From assembly GCA_964465945.1 (NCBI GenBank), contig CAYXMM010000009.1:57145-121144 (forward strand): a stretch of 64,000 bases of DNA, given 5' to 3'. Origin of the DNA: JAJRPT01 sp964465945. Lineage in GTDB: Bacteria > Bacteroidota > Ignavibacteria > Kapaibacteriales > UBA2268. Below are positions 9,298 to 18,522 of this stretch, piece after piece; position 1 is the stretch's first letter, and each line of letters begins with the position of its first letter. The notes beneath the pieces are model-generated. The model did no database searches and was not told the origin of the DNA. It saw nothing but the letters and a program-made list of their open reading frames with translations. The position numbers were made by a program, and so were the translations under genes.

Positions 9298-9759
9298 ATG
9301 GAAAACAAAACTAAAATTTTTGCTGAAGAAGGTAAGCAAGATATAATTATAACAAGAGAATTCGATGCTCCCGTTGAGCTTTTATTCGAAGGGTTTATCA
9401 AGCCAGAACTTATTGGTCAATGGATGGGAACAAATGTTCTAAAATTTGAACCTACAAAGTTTGGAAGTTATGAATTTCAAACGGAGCATAATGGGCATAT
9501 TGTTTTTAGAGGAGTTGGAGCATTTCACGATATTATTTTAAACAAAAAAATTATTAGAACTTTTGAAATGGAAAATTCTGAAATTGACGTGCAACTTGAA
9601 TTTTTAGAATTTGAAAAATTATCAGATTCAAGAAGTAAATTAACAAAGCAAATCATTTATAAATCAAATGAACACCGGGCAATCCAACTTAAAATGCCTT
9701 TTGAATATGGGCTTAATATGGCTCATAATCAATTAGAAAAAATACTATTAAATAAATAA
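9298..9759 (+). CDS. SRPBCC (AHSA1-like) domain protein
   Basis: A 153-residue START/Bet v1-like protein of the activator-of-Hsp90-ATPase-homologue group. The family opening EFDAPVELLFEGFIKPELIGQWMG is present near residues 22-45. These proteins form a deep hydrophobic cavity; ligand unknown. The ATG follows the ArsR stop by 1 base. ArsR-SRPBCC pairs are common and are thought to respond to small hydrophobic molecules or detergent-like stress. Confidence 0.85.
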   Translation: MENKTKIFAEEGKQDIIITREFDAPVELLFEGFIKPELIGQWMGTNVLKFEPTKFGSYEFQTEHNGHIVFRGVGAFHDIILNKKIIRTFEMENSEIDVQLEFLEFEKLSDSRSKLTKQIIYKSNEHRAIQLKMPFEYGLNMAHNQLEKILLNK

Positions 9760-9771
9760 TTGGTACAAAAT

Positions 9772-10203
9772 ATGTCAGCTAAAACAAACAAAATAATTTA
9801 TTGGGTAAGCACTATTTATTTATCCTTTGCAATGCTTGCAGGAGGCATTCAACAAACCTTACAAATAGGTGGATATAATGAAATTGTAACTAAATTAGGT
9901 TACCCATTATATATGCTTTCTATCTTGGGTGTTTGGAAAATATTAGGTGTAATAACTATACTTCTTCCAAAATATACACTTTTCAAAGAGTGGGCTTATG
10001 CAGGCTTTTTCTTTGCAATGTAAGGAGCAGCCGCTTCTCATTTAATTATGGGAGAGCCATTTGTAGATGCATTGCCTGCAATTATTTTACTTATTACAAC
10101 AATAATTTCTTGGATTTTTAGACCAGATGATAGAAGAATTAAAAATGAAAAAAAGAATCAAATAGATGAGTTATTTTCAATATTTAAAGGTAAAATTTTA
10201 TGA
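9772..10203 (+). pseudogene. DoxX-like membrane protein gene interrupted by one in-frame stop
   Basis: The frame starts at ATG 9772 (MSAKTNK) and encodes membrane segments of a small DoxX-like protein until a TAA at 10021-10023, just after AYAGFFFAM. The same frame then continues for 59 codons with GAAASHLIMGEPFVDALPA and a last membrane helix ending in SWIFRPDD, exactly the second half expected of this family. The continued frame ends in a TGA (10201-10203) overlapping the next gene's ATG by 4 bases, typical of an operon junction. So the gene was intact until recently. A single change at the stop codon (for example TCA to TAA), a sequencing error, or readthrough could explain it. Confidence 0.75.
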
Positions 10204-10697
10204 CAAAAATGCTTTTTGAACTTACGGTTGATAAAAAGAATCAAACCGTTGATATTATACGTGAATTTCCGTATAATTTAGACCTAATTTGGAGTGTTTT
10301 CACTAAACAAGAGTATATAGACCAGTGGATTGCACCTAAACCATACACTTCTAAAACAAAGTATATGGATTTTAAAGTAGGTGGGAAGAGGTTTTATGCA
10401 ATGGTTAGCCCAGAAGGTGTCGAACGTTGGGCACTTCAAGAATATACATCAATTACTCCAAAGACAAATTTTAAAGTTTTTGGTACATTTACAGATGCAG
10501 ACGGCAACCCTGAGCAAAATGGTTCTGAATGGAATCATACTTTTAGTGAATCCAATGGAATTACCAGAGTTCACATCACTATTTATAATGAATCATTATT
10601 AAGAATGGAAAACTTACTCGAAGGATTTAAAGCAGGATTTACTATGAGTCTTGAAAATTTAGAAGATTTATTAACATTACTAAATACAAATATTTAA
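10200..10697 (+). CDS. Second SRPBCC (AHSA1-like) domain protein
   Basis: A 165-residue Bet v1-like protein. REFPYNLDLIWSVFTKQEYIDQWIAPKP (residues about 20-48) is the AHSA1 family opening, and VGGKRFYAM and HTFSESNGITRVHIT match later strands. It resembles the first SRPBCC gene of this operon only loosely, so it is not a very recent duplicate. Its ATG overlaps the TGA that ends the DoxX-like frame. Confidence 0.85.
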   Translation: MTKMLFELTVDKKNQTVDIIREFPYNLDLIWSVFTKQEYIDQWIAPKPYTSKTKYMDFKVGGKRFYAMVSPEGVERWALQEYTSITPKTNFKVFGTFTDADGNPEQNGSEWNHTFSESNGITRVHITIYNESLLRMENLLEGFKAGFTMSLENLEDLLTLLNTNI

Positions 10698-10705
10698 AGG
10701 CATTT

Positions 10706-11131
10706 ATGAAAAAACAAATACATCCTTGCTTATGGTTCGATGGACAAGCTCAACAAGCAGCAGAGTTTTACTGCTCTATATTTCCTAATTCTAAAATTAT
10801 AAATGACAACGGAATGGTTGTTAACTTTGAATTAGATGGATTTTACTTTATGGGACTTAATGGTGGTGATAACTTTAAATTCAATGAAGCAGTTTCATTT
10901 GTAATTCCTTGTGAAAATCAAGAGGAGATCGATCACTACTGGAACAATCTAATTGCTGATGGAGGCAGCGAAGGAAATTGTGGCTGGTGCAAAGATAAAT
11001 ATGGTGTATCATGGCAGGTTGTTCCCACAATATTAGAAAGTTTAATGATGGAACCCGGAAAAAGTCAACGAGTAATTCAAGCATTTTTAAAAATGAATAA
11101 ATTCGATATTGAAACATTAAAAAACGCTTAG
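10706..11131 (+). CDS. VOC-superfamily (PhnB-like / glyoxalase fold) protein
   Basis: A 141-residue protein starting MKKQIHPCLWFDGQAQQAAEFYCSIFPNSKI, the opening of PhnB-type VOC proteins, with GWCKDKYGVSWQVVP in the second half. Members were once annotated as 3-demethylubiquinone methyltransferase but are metal-dependent glyoxalase-fold proteins of mostly unknown reaction. Last gene of the ArsR operon, 8 bases after the SRPBCC stop, and followed by a strong terminator. Confidence 0.85.
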   Translation: MKKQIHPCLWFDGQAQQAAEFYCSIFPNSKIINDNGMVVNFELDGFYFMGLNGGDNFKFNEAVSFVIPCENQEEIDHYWNNLIADGGSEGNCGWCKDKYGVSWQVVPTILESLMMEPGKSQRVIQAFLKMNKFDIETLKNA

Positions 11132-11154
11132 ATAATAATTTATTTTATTAATTT

Positions 11155-11208
11155 AGTAAAACATTCATCTTATAAAATCTTATTTATGAATGTTTTACTT
11201 TTTTTTAT
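11155..11208 (+). terminator. Intrinsic terminator of the ArsR operon
   Basis: A 14-bp perfect stem (AGTAAAACATTCAT at 11155-11168 with its complement at 11186-11199) and a run of Ts follow the VOC gene by 24 bases. Confidence 0.85.
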
Positions 11209-11228
11209 TTGTTTATGAAATTATTATT

Positions 11229-11236
11229 TAATTTTG
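11229..11236 (+). promoter_or_regulatory. -7 box (TAATTTTG) before the DUF6958-like gene
   Basis: TAATTTTG fits TAnnTTTG, 28 bases upstream of the ATG at 11264. A TTTG at 11208-11211 is present with a 17-base spacer, slightly short. Confidence 0.4.
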
Positions 11237-11263
11237 TTGTATTTATTAACTAAATCAATTTAT

Positions 11264-11548
11264 ATGGAAGAAAAAATACAACTTGAACATCCACTTGGCA
11301 AAAATGCAATAAGAATAGATAAAAGTAAATATTATATTCTAAAATTAACTATTTTGAAAGTATTAGAGCATAAAGCACTTACGCATAAAGAGTTATATCA
11401 AAAAGTTGAAGAAGATTTTAATAAAAATAATGTCAATTTTGAAGGTAATGTCGAATGGTATATGGAAAGTGTAAAACTCGATTTAGAAGCAAAAAAATTA
11501 ATTAAAAGGAAAAAAGAAAAGTCAAAATTATATTTTGAGATAACGTAA
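11264..11548 (+). CDS. DUF6958-like small protein
   Basis: A 94-residue soluble protein without cysteine or membrane segment. IQLEHPLGKNAIRIDKSKY and GNVEWYMESVKLDLEAKKLI resemble the DUF6958 family, whose role is unknown; the helical content and basic C-terminus (KRKKEKSKLYFEI) suggest a winged-helix-like nucleic-acid or protein binder. The ATG at 11264 is chosen over an in-frame TTG at 11234, which overlaps the promoter box. Confidence 0.6.
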   Translation: MEEKIQLEHPLGKNAIRIDKSKYYILKLTILKVLEHKALTHKELYQKVEEDFNKNNVNFEGNVEWYMESVKLDLEAKKLIKRKKEKSKLYFEIT

Positions 11549-12002
11549 ATGTTATATTTATATTCAATCATATAAAAATAGATAAATGACAATTTTTTTT
11601 TTATCTAAATATTTTAATTAACATTTGTTTGATAAATAATATTTATTACATTTGTCAAAATGAGAAGTTAAATTTATAAAAAGTAATAATTTTGTCTTTT
11701 ATGTTACAAGTTAATTTCCTACATATCCCTCTAAGTTCTTATATATATACGATTACTTTATAAAACAAAATTAAAAATTTATCTGAAGTTTTAGAAGGTT
11801 AACTTATAAAACGTACTAACTCTCAACCATAAAAAATATTTCTAAAAACTTAATATTTCTCTAATACTTGAATTGATACGAAAAAATCCTTCGGGTAGTC
11901 GGCTATAAATTACAATTCCAATAGATAAAAAACACAAGGGTGCATATCTAATAAACTTTAAACTTAACAAAAGTAACAGAACAGAATCAATAATTATTCA
12001 AT
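11549..12002. other. Intergenic stretch with no recognised gene
   Basis: About 450 AT-rich bases between the DUF6958-like gene and the thiolase terminator. No open frame of useful length, tRNA-like fold or repeat was recognised on either strand. Confidence 0.5.
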
Positions 12003-12035
12003 AAAAAAATGCCGAGATATACTCGGCATTTTTTA
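12003..12035. terminator. Bidirectional intrinsic terminator
   Basis: AATGCCGAG (12008-12016) pairs with CTCGGCATT (12022-12030). An A run on the left and a T run on the right make it usable from both sides. It lies 8 bases beyond the thiolase stop on the minus strand. Confidence 0.85.
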
Positions 12036-12038
12036 AAT

Positions 12039-13211
12039 TTATAAAATTTCGATAATCATTGCGTTTGCTTCGCCACCGCCAATGCACAAAGTTACTAAGC
12101 CATACTTACCACCTGTGCGTTTTAGTGCATTAATTAGTGTAACTAGTAATCTCGCTCCTGAAGCGCCAATTGGATGTCCTAAGGCGATTGCTCCGCCGTT
12201 TATATTCACTTTGTTTCTGTCGATACCCAGTTCTTTGATTGAGTGCATTGGAACAACAGCAAATGCTTCGTTAATTTCAAATAAATCTATTTGGTCTAAT
12301 TTCATATTTGCTTTTTTTAGAACCTTTTGAATTGCTGATGTCGGAGCTGTTGTGAACCAATCTGGTGCTTGTGCATGTGAGCAATGTGCTATAATTTTTG
12401 CTAATGGTTTCATTTCATTTGCTTTAGCCCATTCTTCTGAACTCACAACTAAAGCAGCTGCTCCGTCATTTAAGTTTGAGGCATTAGCAGCAGTAACAGT
12501 TCCATCTTTTTTGAAAACTGGTTTTAATGTAGGGATTTTATCAAAATTAACTTTTTCTGGGTCATCATCTTTTGTAACTGTGATGTCGCCTTTTCGGTCT
12601 GCGATCGTTACAGGAACTATTTCATTCGCGAAGTAACCACTTTGTTGAGCTTGAATTGCTAATTTATACGACTCTTCTGCAAATTTATCTTGTGCATCTC
12701 TTGTGAATGTATGAGTTGAGGCACAAAGTTCGCCAGCATTCCCCATGTGAAAATTATTATATACGTCCCAAAGTCCATCGTGTATCATTAAATCAACCAG
12801 GTTTTGGTTACCCATTTTATAGCCATTTCTCACACCAAAAAGTGCGTGTGGTGCGTTTGTCATTGACTCTTGTCCGCCAGCAACAATAACATCGGCATCG
12901 CCATTATTGATTACTTGGTCAGCAAGCATTACGGCTTTTAAACCAGAACCACAAACTTTGTTTATTGTCATACATTCAACACTTGTGGGTAAGCCAGCGT
13001 ATATCGCTGCCTGCCTTGCAGGAGCTTGCCCTACGCCACCAGTTAAGACATTACCCATTATTACTTCATTCACTTTGTCGGGCGACACGCCAGCTTTTTC
13101 TAAAGCACCTTTGATAGCGATAGCCCCTAATTGCGGAGCGCTTTGCGATGAGAGAGAACCCATAAAACCACCGATTGGAGTTCTTGCGCCTGATAAAATT
13201 ACATTTGCCAT
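12039..13211 (-). CDS. atoB: Acetyl-CoA acetyltransferase (thiolase)
   Basis: A 390-residue thiolase II that condenses or cleaves acetoacetyl-CoA. All catalytic residues are visible: Cys87 in INKVCGSGLKAV (acyl carrier), His346 in LGHPIGASGAR, and Cys376 in TLCIGGGEANAM (general base). Full family length. Single-gene unit: a terminator follows, and a CAAAAATA box (13243-13250, reverse of TATTTTTG) lies 32 bases upstream of the ATG. Whether it serves fatty-acid breakdown, ketone use or polymer synthesis cannot be decided; the symbol atoB is by family only. Confidence 0.93.
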   Translation of the reverse strand: MANVILSGARTPIGGFMGSLSSQSAPQLGAIAIKGALEKAGVSPDKVNEVIMGNVLTGGVGQAPARQAAIYAGLPTSVECMTINKVCGSGLKAVMLADQVINNGDADVIVAGGQESMTNAPHALFGVRNGYKMGNQNLVDLMIHDGLWDVYNNFHMGNAGELCASTHTFTRDAQDKFAEESYKLAIQAQQSGYFANEIVPVTIADRKGDITVTKDDDPEKVNFDKIPTLKPVFKKDGTVTAANASNLNDGAAALVVSSEEWAKANEMKPLAKIIAHCSHAQAPDWFTTAPTSAIQKVLKKANMKLDQIDLFEINEAFAVVPMHSIKELGIDRNKVNINGGAIALGHPIGASGARLLVTLINALKRTGGKYGLVTLCIGGGEANAMIIEIL

Positions 13212-13291
13212 ATTTTTATTTCCTATTGAATTATTTAAAGTACAAAAATAAGGATTTAAGTTTAGAAGGAAAAGAATTGATTAATTTTAAT

Positions 13292-14503
13292 TCAATAATT
13301 AATTTGTGCTTGTAATCGTAGTAAATTTCCTATTTGGTGGTTGTTTCTATTTATGTAATCTTCGTATCTTCTATTTGAAATATTATATTCAGCCGTGAGT
13401 TCAAAAACATCGCTTGCTTGCCATTCTATTCCTAAATCTATTTCTTTGACGGTGTAGCTTCTTGCATCAAGTTCGTGCTTTTTTCCTCCATCGTAATATT
13501 GAAATCTCATATATGGCAAAAGTATAGATTTCGCTATATCAAACTTATAATTGAAAAGAATAAATCCACCGTTTAGATTTTGGAGAGTAATGGAATTAAT
13601 TGATTTATTAAATTCAGGACCTCTACCTATATTATATTCAGCAAAAATACCGAACGGCTGTGGGTATAAAATTACTGAAATAGCAGCTCTTTGGTCTAAA
13701 TATTCACCATTATTGCTAACTTTTACTCCATTAGAAATATACCTCGTTGGCATTAAATATTTCCCAGTATAACCTTGAACGCTCAACTCAAATATTTGAT
13801 TACTAAACTCAAAAGGATACGAAACTTTTGCTATAATATGTTTGTTTTCATTAATTTCCGGTCTATTTGCTGTTTGACCATTAAAGACTCCAAATCCAAA
13901 TATTCCGTAATTGCCATAACCACTTAAACGATTATCTTTAATTCTTTGCATTATTTTCTGAATACTTTCAGGAGTCCAATAAAAAAATACTCCCAAATCT
14001 CTTTCATTTTTAAAAGCACTATTTATCCCATCGCTTCTATCTAAAGTAATTCTATTTGAACTTGATTGCATTATTTCCATTCCAAAAGGAATTTTACTCT
14101 GCCCTAATCTAATTCTAAACTCATTCTTTGAATCAAAACCAATGTCAAAGTAAGCATTTTTTAATTCCATAGAATGGATTTTGCCATCAACAACACTTGT
14201 AGCAAAATCAGGTTGAATATTATATGAAATATTATCAGTTAAATTACCATAAAAAGTAGGTCGCAATCTCCTAAACGAGAACTTAGTATCACCCCCCCAA
14301 GCTTGGTCGCATTGCGAGCAGGATAAATCCGGGTTAGTTGCGAATAAATTATCGAATCTTATTTGTGCATATCCTTTAATTGACAAGCCACTTGATCTTG
14401 ATTTTACTTGTTGTGAGTTTTTGTCTTTTAAGCTAAGCGAATCTTCTTGCGAGAAAGAAAGAATTGGAAATATAGAAATAAAAATAGAGAGAAAATACTT
14501 CAT
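13292..14503 (-). CDS. OprO/OprP-type porin (phosphate-selective porin family)
   Basis: A 403-residue outer-membrane barrel. Signal peptide (ending LSFSQ), then GYAQIRFD at about residue 45, the first strand of the O/P porin family, followed by alternating amphipathic strands to a C-terminal aromatic-rich strand (LLRLQAQINY). LSCSQCDQAWGG near residue 60 is a CxxC not typical of Pseudomonas OprP. Members in Bacteroidota carry phosphate, polyphosphate or other anions; substrate not known. Single gene; a TAAGTTTG-like box on the minus strand (14566-14573) lies upstream. Confidence 0.8.
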   Translation of the reverse strand: MKYFLSIFISIFPILSFSQEDSLSLKDKNSQQVKSRSSGLSIKGYAQIRFDNLFATNPDLSCSQCDQAWGGDTKFSFRRLRPTFYGNLTDNISYNIQPDFATSVVDGKIHSMELKNAYFDIGFDSKNEFRIRLGQSKIPFGMEIMQSSSNRITLDRSDGINSAFKNERDLGVFFYWTPESIQKIMQRIKDNRLSGYGNYGIFGFGVFNGQTANRPEINENKHIIAKVSYPFEFSNQIFELSVQGYTGKYLMPTRYISNGVKVSNNGEYLDQRAAISVILYPQPFGIFAEYNIGRGPEFNKSINSITLQNLNGGFILFNYKFDIAKSILLPYMRFQYYDGGKKHELDARSYTVKEIDLGIEWQASDVFELTAEYNISNRRYEDYINRNNHQIGNLLRLQAQINY

Positions 14504-14606
14504 TAAATTGACCCAAATTTAATAAATGAAAAACTTTATTTTATTTTTATTATTAAAATAAAATACAAACTTAAGAATTAAAAATTAAGAGCACATAAAG
14601 GTTCTG

Positions 14607-15776
14607 TTAATTTTGTGTTAATTTTATCATTTGATTATCACGTTTTGAAATAAAATCTTCATAACTATTTTCTTTTGCAATATCAATTTTAAAATTTTCA
14701 TTATCAATTTTACTTAGAATTATACAATCGAAACCTAATTCATTTAATTTTTGAATTGTCAATAGCTCTCCTTCATTTATTCTCAATACACTTCTTAACA
14801 ACCAATCTGAAAGCGCATTATTAGGATTAGTCATTATTGCTTTTGATCTATCTTGACAGACTTTTGCGGAAAATATTTCACCTGTCGGAATCTCTAAATT
14901 AAAAATTTTATCTCTTCCAGGAAAAAAGTTTGGGAAGAGTTTATGTATTTTACTTGGAAATTTTAGATAAACTTCACCAATATCACGACTTCTTCCTCCA
15001 GCGTTCCATTGATTTAAAGCACTTTTTGGATAAACATATTTTTGTTCATCTTTAATACTATATAAAGGAAGAATAACATATTCTAATTCTTTGCTTAATA
15101 AATATTTATCAGTTATAATTGTATTATTTGTAAAATTGTCGAGTAGTAAAGAATAAGGGTCGTCCAAAATTTCAACAGGTAGTTTAAATACATTTTGAGG
15201 AATATAGAATTTTCTAAAAAGAGTACTTTTAGAGTAATTATAACTATATTGATTTTTATTATCTTTAAAATGAAAACTTGCATTTTGTTGCTTGATTTCA
15301 CTTATATTACCTATATCAATATTGTCATAATCTGTTTCATAAATCAGAAGCTCATTTTCTTTTCTTGCAACAATATGGTAAATAGAATTTTCTATATTAT
15401 AAAGACGTTTAGCAAAGTTAATTCTTTCATTTCTAAATTCTGAAAGTTTAACGGCTAATTCAACTCCTCTAAATTTTGATAAAGTTTTAGACAATGAGTT
15501 AAATTCTGCAATTTTTTCAACTTTAGTATTTGATGAGTTATTAAGGGTAAATGTTTTTATTCCAATTCCTGTTGAATTGTACTTAGCATCAAAAGCAGTA
15601 TCAGAGCGAGAAAGATTCTGAGCATTAAAACTTTTACAGAAAATATTTTCAACAGCCCTATAATTAATTAGAGGAACATTACTTTCGCTAAACAACTTTG
15701 ATAGTTTTGAAATTGCATTTAATAATTTTAAATAATTACCTTGATTTTCTATATCAATATTGGCGAATGACTTCAT
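14607..15776 (-). CDS. Type II restriction endonuclease, PD-(D/E)XK type with B3-like C-terminal domain
   Basis: A 389-residue protein translated in a 4-base overlap (ATGA) with the DNA methyltransferase upstream. Residues 56-76 hold SRSDTAFDAKYNSTGIGIKT, a PD-(D/E)XK-like core with Asp63 and Gly72-Ile-Lys74, and Glu43 lies in a preceding helix. The C-terminal part (about 257-370; KFPSKIHKLFPNFFPGRD, SAKVCQDRSKAIMTNPN, DWLLRSVL) is like the DNA-binding domain of NgoFVII-type enzymes, related to plant B3 folds. Known members recognise short DNA sites; the specificity here is unknown. Identification rests on motif recall and on pairing with the methyltransferase. Confidence 0.7.
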   Translation of the reverse strand: MKSFANIDIENQGNYLKLLNAISKLSKLFSESNVPLINYRAVENIFCKSFNAQNLSRSDTAFDAKYNSTGIGIKTFTLNNSSNTKVEKIAEFNSLSKTLSKFRGVELAVKLSEFRNERINFAKRLYNIENSIYHIVARKENELLIYETDYDNIDIGNISEIKQQNASFHFKDNKNQYSYNYSKSTLFRKFYIPQNVFKLPVEILDDPYSLLLDNFTNNTIITDKYLLSKELEYVILPLYSIKDEQKYVYPKSALNQWNAGGRSRDIGEVYLKFPSKIHKLFPNFFPGRDKIFNLEIPTGEIFSAKVCQDRSKAIMTNPNNALSDWLLRSVLRINEGELLTIQKLNELGFDCIILSKIDNENFKIDIAKENSYEDFISKRDNQMIKLTQN

Positions 15777-17011
15777 AAAACTTTAATAATTTCTTTACTA
15801 ATTCTTTCAATTAAAGAAACCGTTACTGAATTACCAGCTTGCATATAAAGTTTACTATCTGCTATATTTGGGAGTATATACTTATCAATTGGATATGCTT
15901 GAAAAGCAAAACACTCTTGTGGGGTAAGTTTTCTAATTCCGTAACCATCGTTGATTATTGGAACATTATGTCCACCTGTCCCCATATTAGCAGTCAAAGT
16001 AGGACAAACATTATTTTTATTTTCTCTGACATAAACTCTTCTCCATTGATAGATTGTATTAGCTTTTGTTACTATTTTTTCTAACTCAGGATAATATTTA
16101 TGTTTTTTTGAATAGTAATACTTCTCGTCTTGTTTGCCTTTTACTATAAAATCTTTTATTTTTTTTGTTAATTTTATTTCTTCTGGAAATACAAATTTAT
16201 TATGATTTTTAACTTTTTCCATATTAAAAGCAACAATAAAAATACGTTCTCGATTTTGCGAAACATTACCATGCGTTTTAGAATTTAATACTTTATAATA
16301 CACTTTGTAATTAAGTTTCTTTTCTAAAATTTCAGTTATTATTTGGAAAGTTTTACCTTTGTCATGCGAAACAAGATTTTTAACATTTTCTAAAAAAACA
16401 ACTTTTGGTTTATGCTTCTCAATAATTTGTTCAATATCAAAAAACAAAGTACCTCTTGTGTCAGAAAACCCTTTTCTATATCCTGCAATTGAAAATGCTT
16501 GACACGGAAATCCTGCACACAGAACATCAAAATCCTTCGGAATATATCCCTTAACTACTTCTTTTGTTATATCTCCAAATGGGACTTCGCCAAAATTTTT
16601 CTGATATGTATTTTGAGCATCTTTATTCCATTCACTCGTGAAAACACATTTTCCACCAGCATTTTGCATTGCAATTCTAAATCCACCAATTCCAGCAAAT
16701 AAATCTATAAATTTAAAAGTATAGTTACTATGAGTAGGAAATGGGACATTTTCAACTTCAGACAATAGATTTTTAATTAAATCATCTACTTCTATTTGTT
16801 GATTTTTATCTCCCCAACTTTCTCTTAAATTATTAATTACTTTGATTGCCTCATTTTTATAATGCTTTGCTACCCCATTACGATAGTTATGTAAATAATG
16901 AGTAAGTATTGCTTTATCTTCAAAAATAGAGCTATAACTCTGATTTTGGTAACCTTTGTTTGGTATATTGTCAATGCTGATATTGTAATTTGTTAACATT
17001 TTAGTTACCAT
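15773..17011 (-). CDS. DNA (cytosine-5-)-methyltransferase, type II R-M system
   Basis: A 412-residue C5 methyltransferase. Motif I FIDLFAGIGGFR (101-112, SAM binding), motif IV GFPCQAFSIAG with nucleophile Cys170, motif VI FLENVKNL (207-214), motif VIII QNRERIF, motif IX RKLTPQECFAFQAYP and motif X MQAGNSV near the C-terminus are all present, so it should be active. The first ~95 residues are a non-catalytic extension. It protects the host site cut by the endonuclease encoded directly downstream. The pair lies between single-gene units and may be a horizontally acquired module. A CAAAAATA box (17065-17072) lies 53 bases upstream. Confidence 0.92.
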   Translation of the reverse strand: MVTKMLTNYNISIDNIPNKGYQNQSYSSIFEDKAILTHYLHNYRNGVAKHYKNEAIKVINNLRESWGDKNQQIEVDDLIKNLLSEVENVPFPTHSNYTFKFIDLFAGIGGFRIAMQNAGGKCVFTSEWNKDAQNTYQKNFGEVPFGDITKEVVKGYIPKDFDVLCAGFPCQAFSIAGYRKGFSDTRGTLFFDIEQIIEKHKPKVVFLENVKNLVSHDKGKTFQIITEILEKKLNYKVYYKVLNSKTHGNVSQNRERIFIVAFNMEKVKNHNKFVFPEEIKLTKKIKDFIVKGKQDEKYYYSKKHKYYPELEKIVTKANTIYQWRRVYVRENKNNVCPTLTANMGTGGHNVPIINDGYGIRKLTPQECFAFQAYPIDKYILPNIADSKLYMQAGNSVTVSLIERISKEIIKVL

Positions 17012-17138
17012 TGTATTGCTGTTTTTACTTTGCCACTTTAAAAGTTCTTTAACAAATTATAACACAAAAATACAAAAAATAATATAATTTATATATAAAA
17101 AAGATGTAATTAAAAAATGAAATAAATCTTCAATTATT

Positions 17139-18443
17139 TTAATATTTAACAGTATATTCCATTTTATGTAGCCAGCCACGAAGTTTATCTGCCATTGCGT
17201 CGTTTGGATTTAGTCGAATGTAGTCGTTAAAATCGGCAGCAGCATCTCTTTCTTCGCCCATTGTTCGGAATGTAATTCCTCTATTGAGATAGCATTGTGC
17301 ATAATCGGGGTTTATTTCAAGGGCTAAAGTGTAATCTTCAAGTGCTTTTTTATAGTGCTTCATTTTAGAATAGGCATTCCCCCGCCCAATATATGCGTGC
17401 AAGACTTTGTTATTAATGGATATACATTTTGTATAATCTCTAATTGCTTCTTTAAACCTGCTTAGATTTGTGTTTGAATTTGCACGTCCAAAATAAGCTC
17501 CAAAGAACTTTGGCTCGAGTTCAAGAGCTTCTGAATAATCTGCTATTGCATTGATGTAGTCTTTTATATTAAAATATGAGTTTGCTCTATTATAGAAGTA
17601 GTTTGGGTTCTTTTGGTTTAAAGTTATTGCTTTTGTAAAATCTATAATTGACTTTTCATATTTTTTCAAAATAAAATGTGCTATTCCTCTGTTATTATAT
17701 GCGTCTTCTTGGTTAGGTTTTAACTTTAAAACTTGGTTATAATCAAGAATTGCTTTGTCGAACTCACGCTGTTTACTATAAATCATACCTCTATAATTAA
17801 AAGCAAGATATTGTTTATCATCTATACTTATTGCTTTGGTGTAATCATTTATTGCATCACGTAATTGGTCTAATATGCCATAGGCAAGTCCGCGTGAAAT
17901 GTATGCCTTAGCGTCTTTTGGAGTAAATTGTATTAATTTTGAGTAATCTTCGATTGCCGCTTTATAGTCTTTTAATTCAAAAAGTTTATTTCCTCGTGCT
18001 TGATAAACTGAATAAAAAGTATCATTCAGCTGCAACGTCTTCTCAAAATCAGTCATTGCACCTTCAATTTTCTTTAAGCCAAGACGGGATAAAGCTCTTT
18101 TGTAATACGCAAAGTAAAATTCAGGATTAAGCTCTACTGCTACATTAAAATCCTCTTCTGCTTCTGCATACTGTCGCAACTCAAGAAAAGCAGTGCCACG
18201 CTTAAAATGAGCAAAAGAAAAATTTACGCTTAATGTAATTGTATTTGTGAAATCTCTAATCGCTTGTTTATAATTGCCTTTCTGCAAAAAAGCATTCCCA
18301 CGTTTAAAATGTCCGAACGCAGCTTGTGGGTTGATGCTTATTGACTTAGTATAGCACTCCAATGCATTATCTACCTCGTCATTTTTAAGGTATTCATCGC
18401 CTTTTTCTAACCAACTTTCTGCTTCTCTGATTTCACTTGCCAT
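17139..18443 (-). CDS. Tetratricopeptide-repeat protein
   Basis: A 434-residue protein made almost wholly of about twelve 34-residue TPR units; the A..Y..RG.a....g.y..Ai.Dy..ai.l.p consensus repeats from residue 8 to 430. No signal peptide, no catalytic domain. TPR solenoids are protein-binding scaffolds; the partner is unknown. It is divergent from nadC with paired promoter boxes in the 79-base gap. Confidence 0.9.
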   Translation of the reverse strand: MASEIREAESWLEKGDEYLKNDEVDNALECYTKSISINPQAAFGHFKRGNAFLQKGNYKQAIRDFTNTITLSVNFSFAHFKRGTAFLELRQYAEAEEDFNVAVELNPEFYFAYYKRALSRLGLKKIEGAMTDFEKTLQLNDTFYSVYQARGNKLFELKDYKAAIEDYSKLIQFTPKDAKAYISRGLAYGILDQLRDAINDYTKAISIDDKQYLAFNYRGMIYSKQREFDKAILDYNQVLKLKPNQEDAYNNRGIAHFILKKYEKSIIDFTKAITLNQKNPNYFYNRANSYFNIKDYINAIADYSEALELEPKFFGAYFGRANSNTNLSRFKEAIRDYTKCISINNKVLHAYIGRGNAYSKMKHYKKALEDYTLALEINPDYAQCYLNRGITFRTMGEERDAAADFNDYIRLNPNDAMADKLRGWLHKMEYTVKY

Positions 18444-18469
18444 CGTCTAAGATATTTGTTTTTAATTAT

Positions 18470-18499
18470 TAATTTTGTATCGTCAATTTTGCAAATTTA
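18470..18499. promoter_or_regulatory. Divergent -7 boxes between the TPR gene and nadC
   Basis: TAATTTTG on the plus strand (18470-18477) faces nadC; CAAATTTA (18492-18499, TAAATTTG on the minus strand) faces the TPR gene. Both fit TAnnTTTG. Neither has a clear -33 TTTG at the ideal spacing. Confidence 0.4.
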
Positions 18500-18522
18500 T
18501 TAAATAAAATAAGAAAATATAA

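Noticed and set aside
12082..13251. Plus-strand frames opposite the thiolase gene
   Set aside because: They mirror thiolase codons on the other strand; the minus frame has all catalytic motifs.
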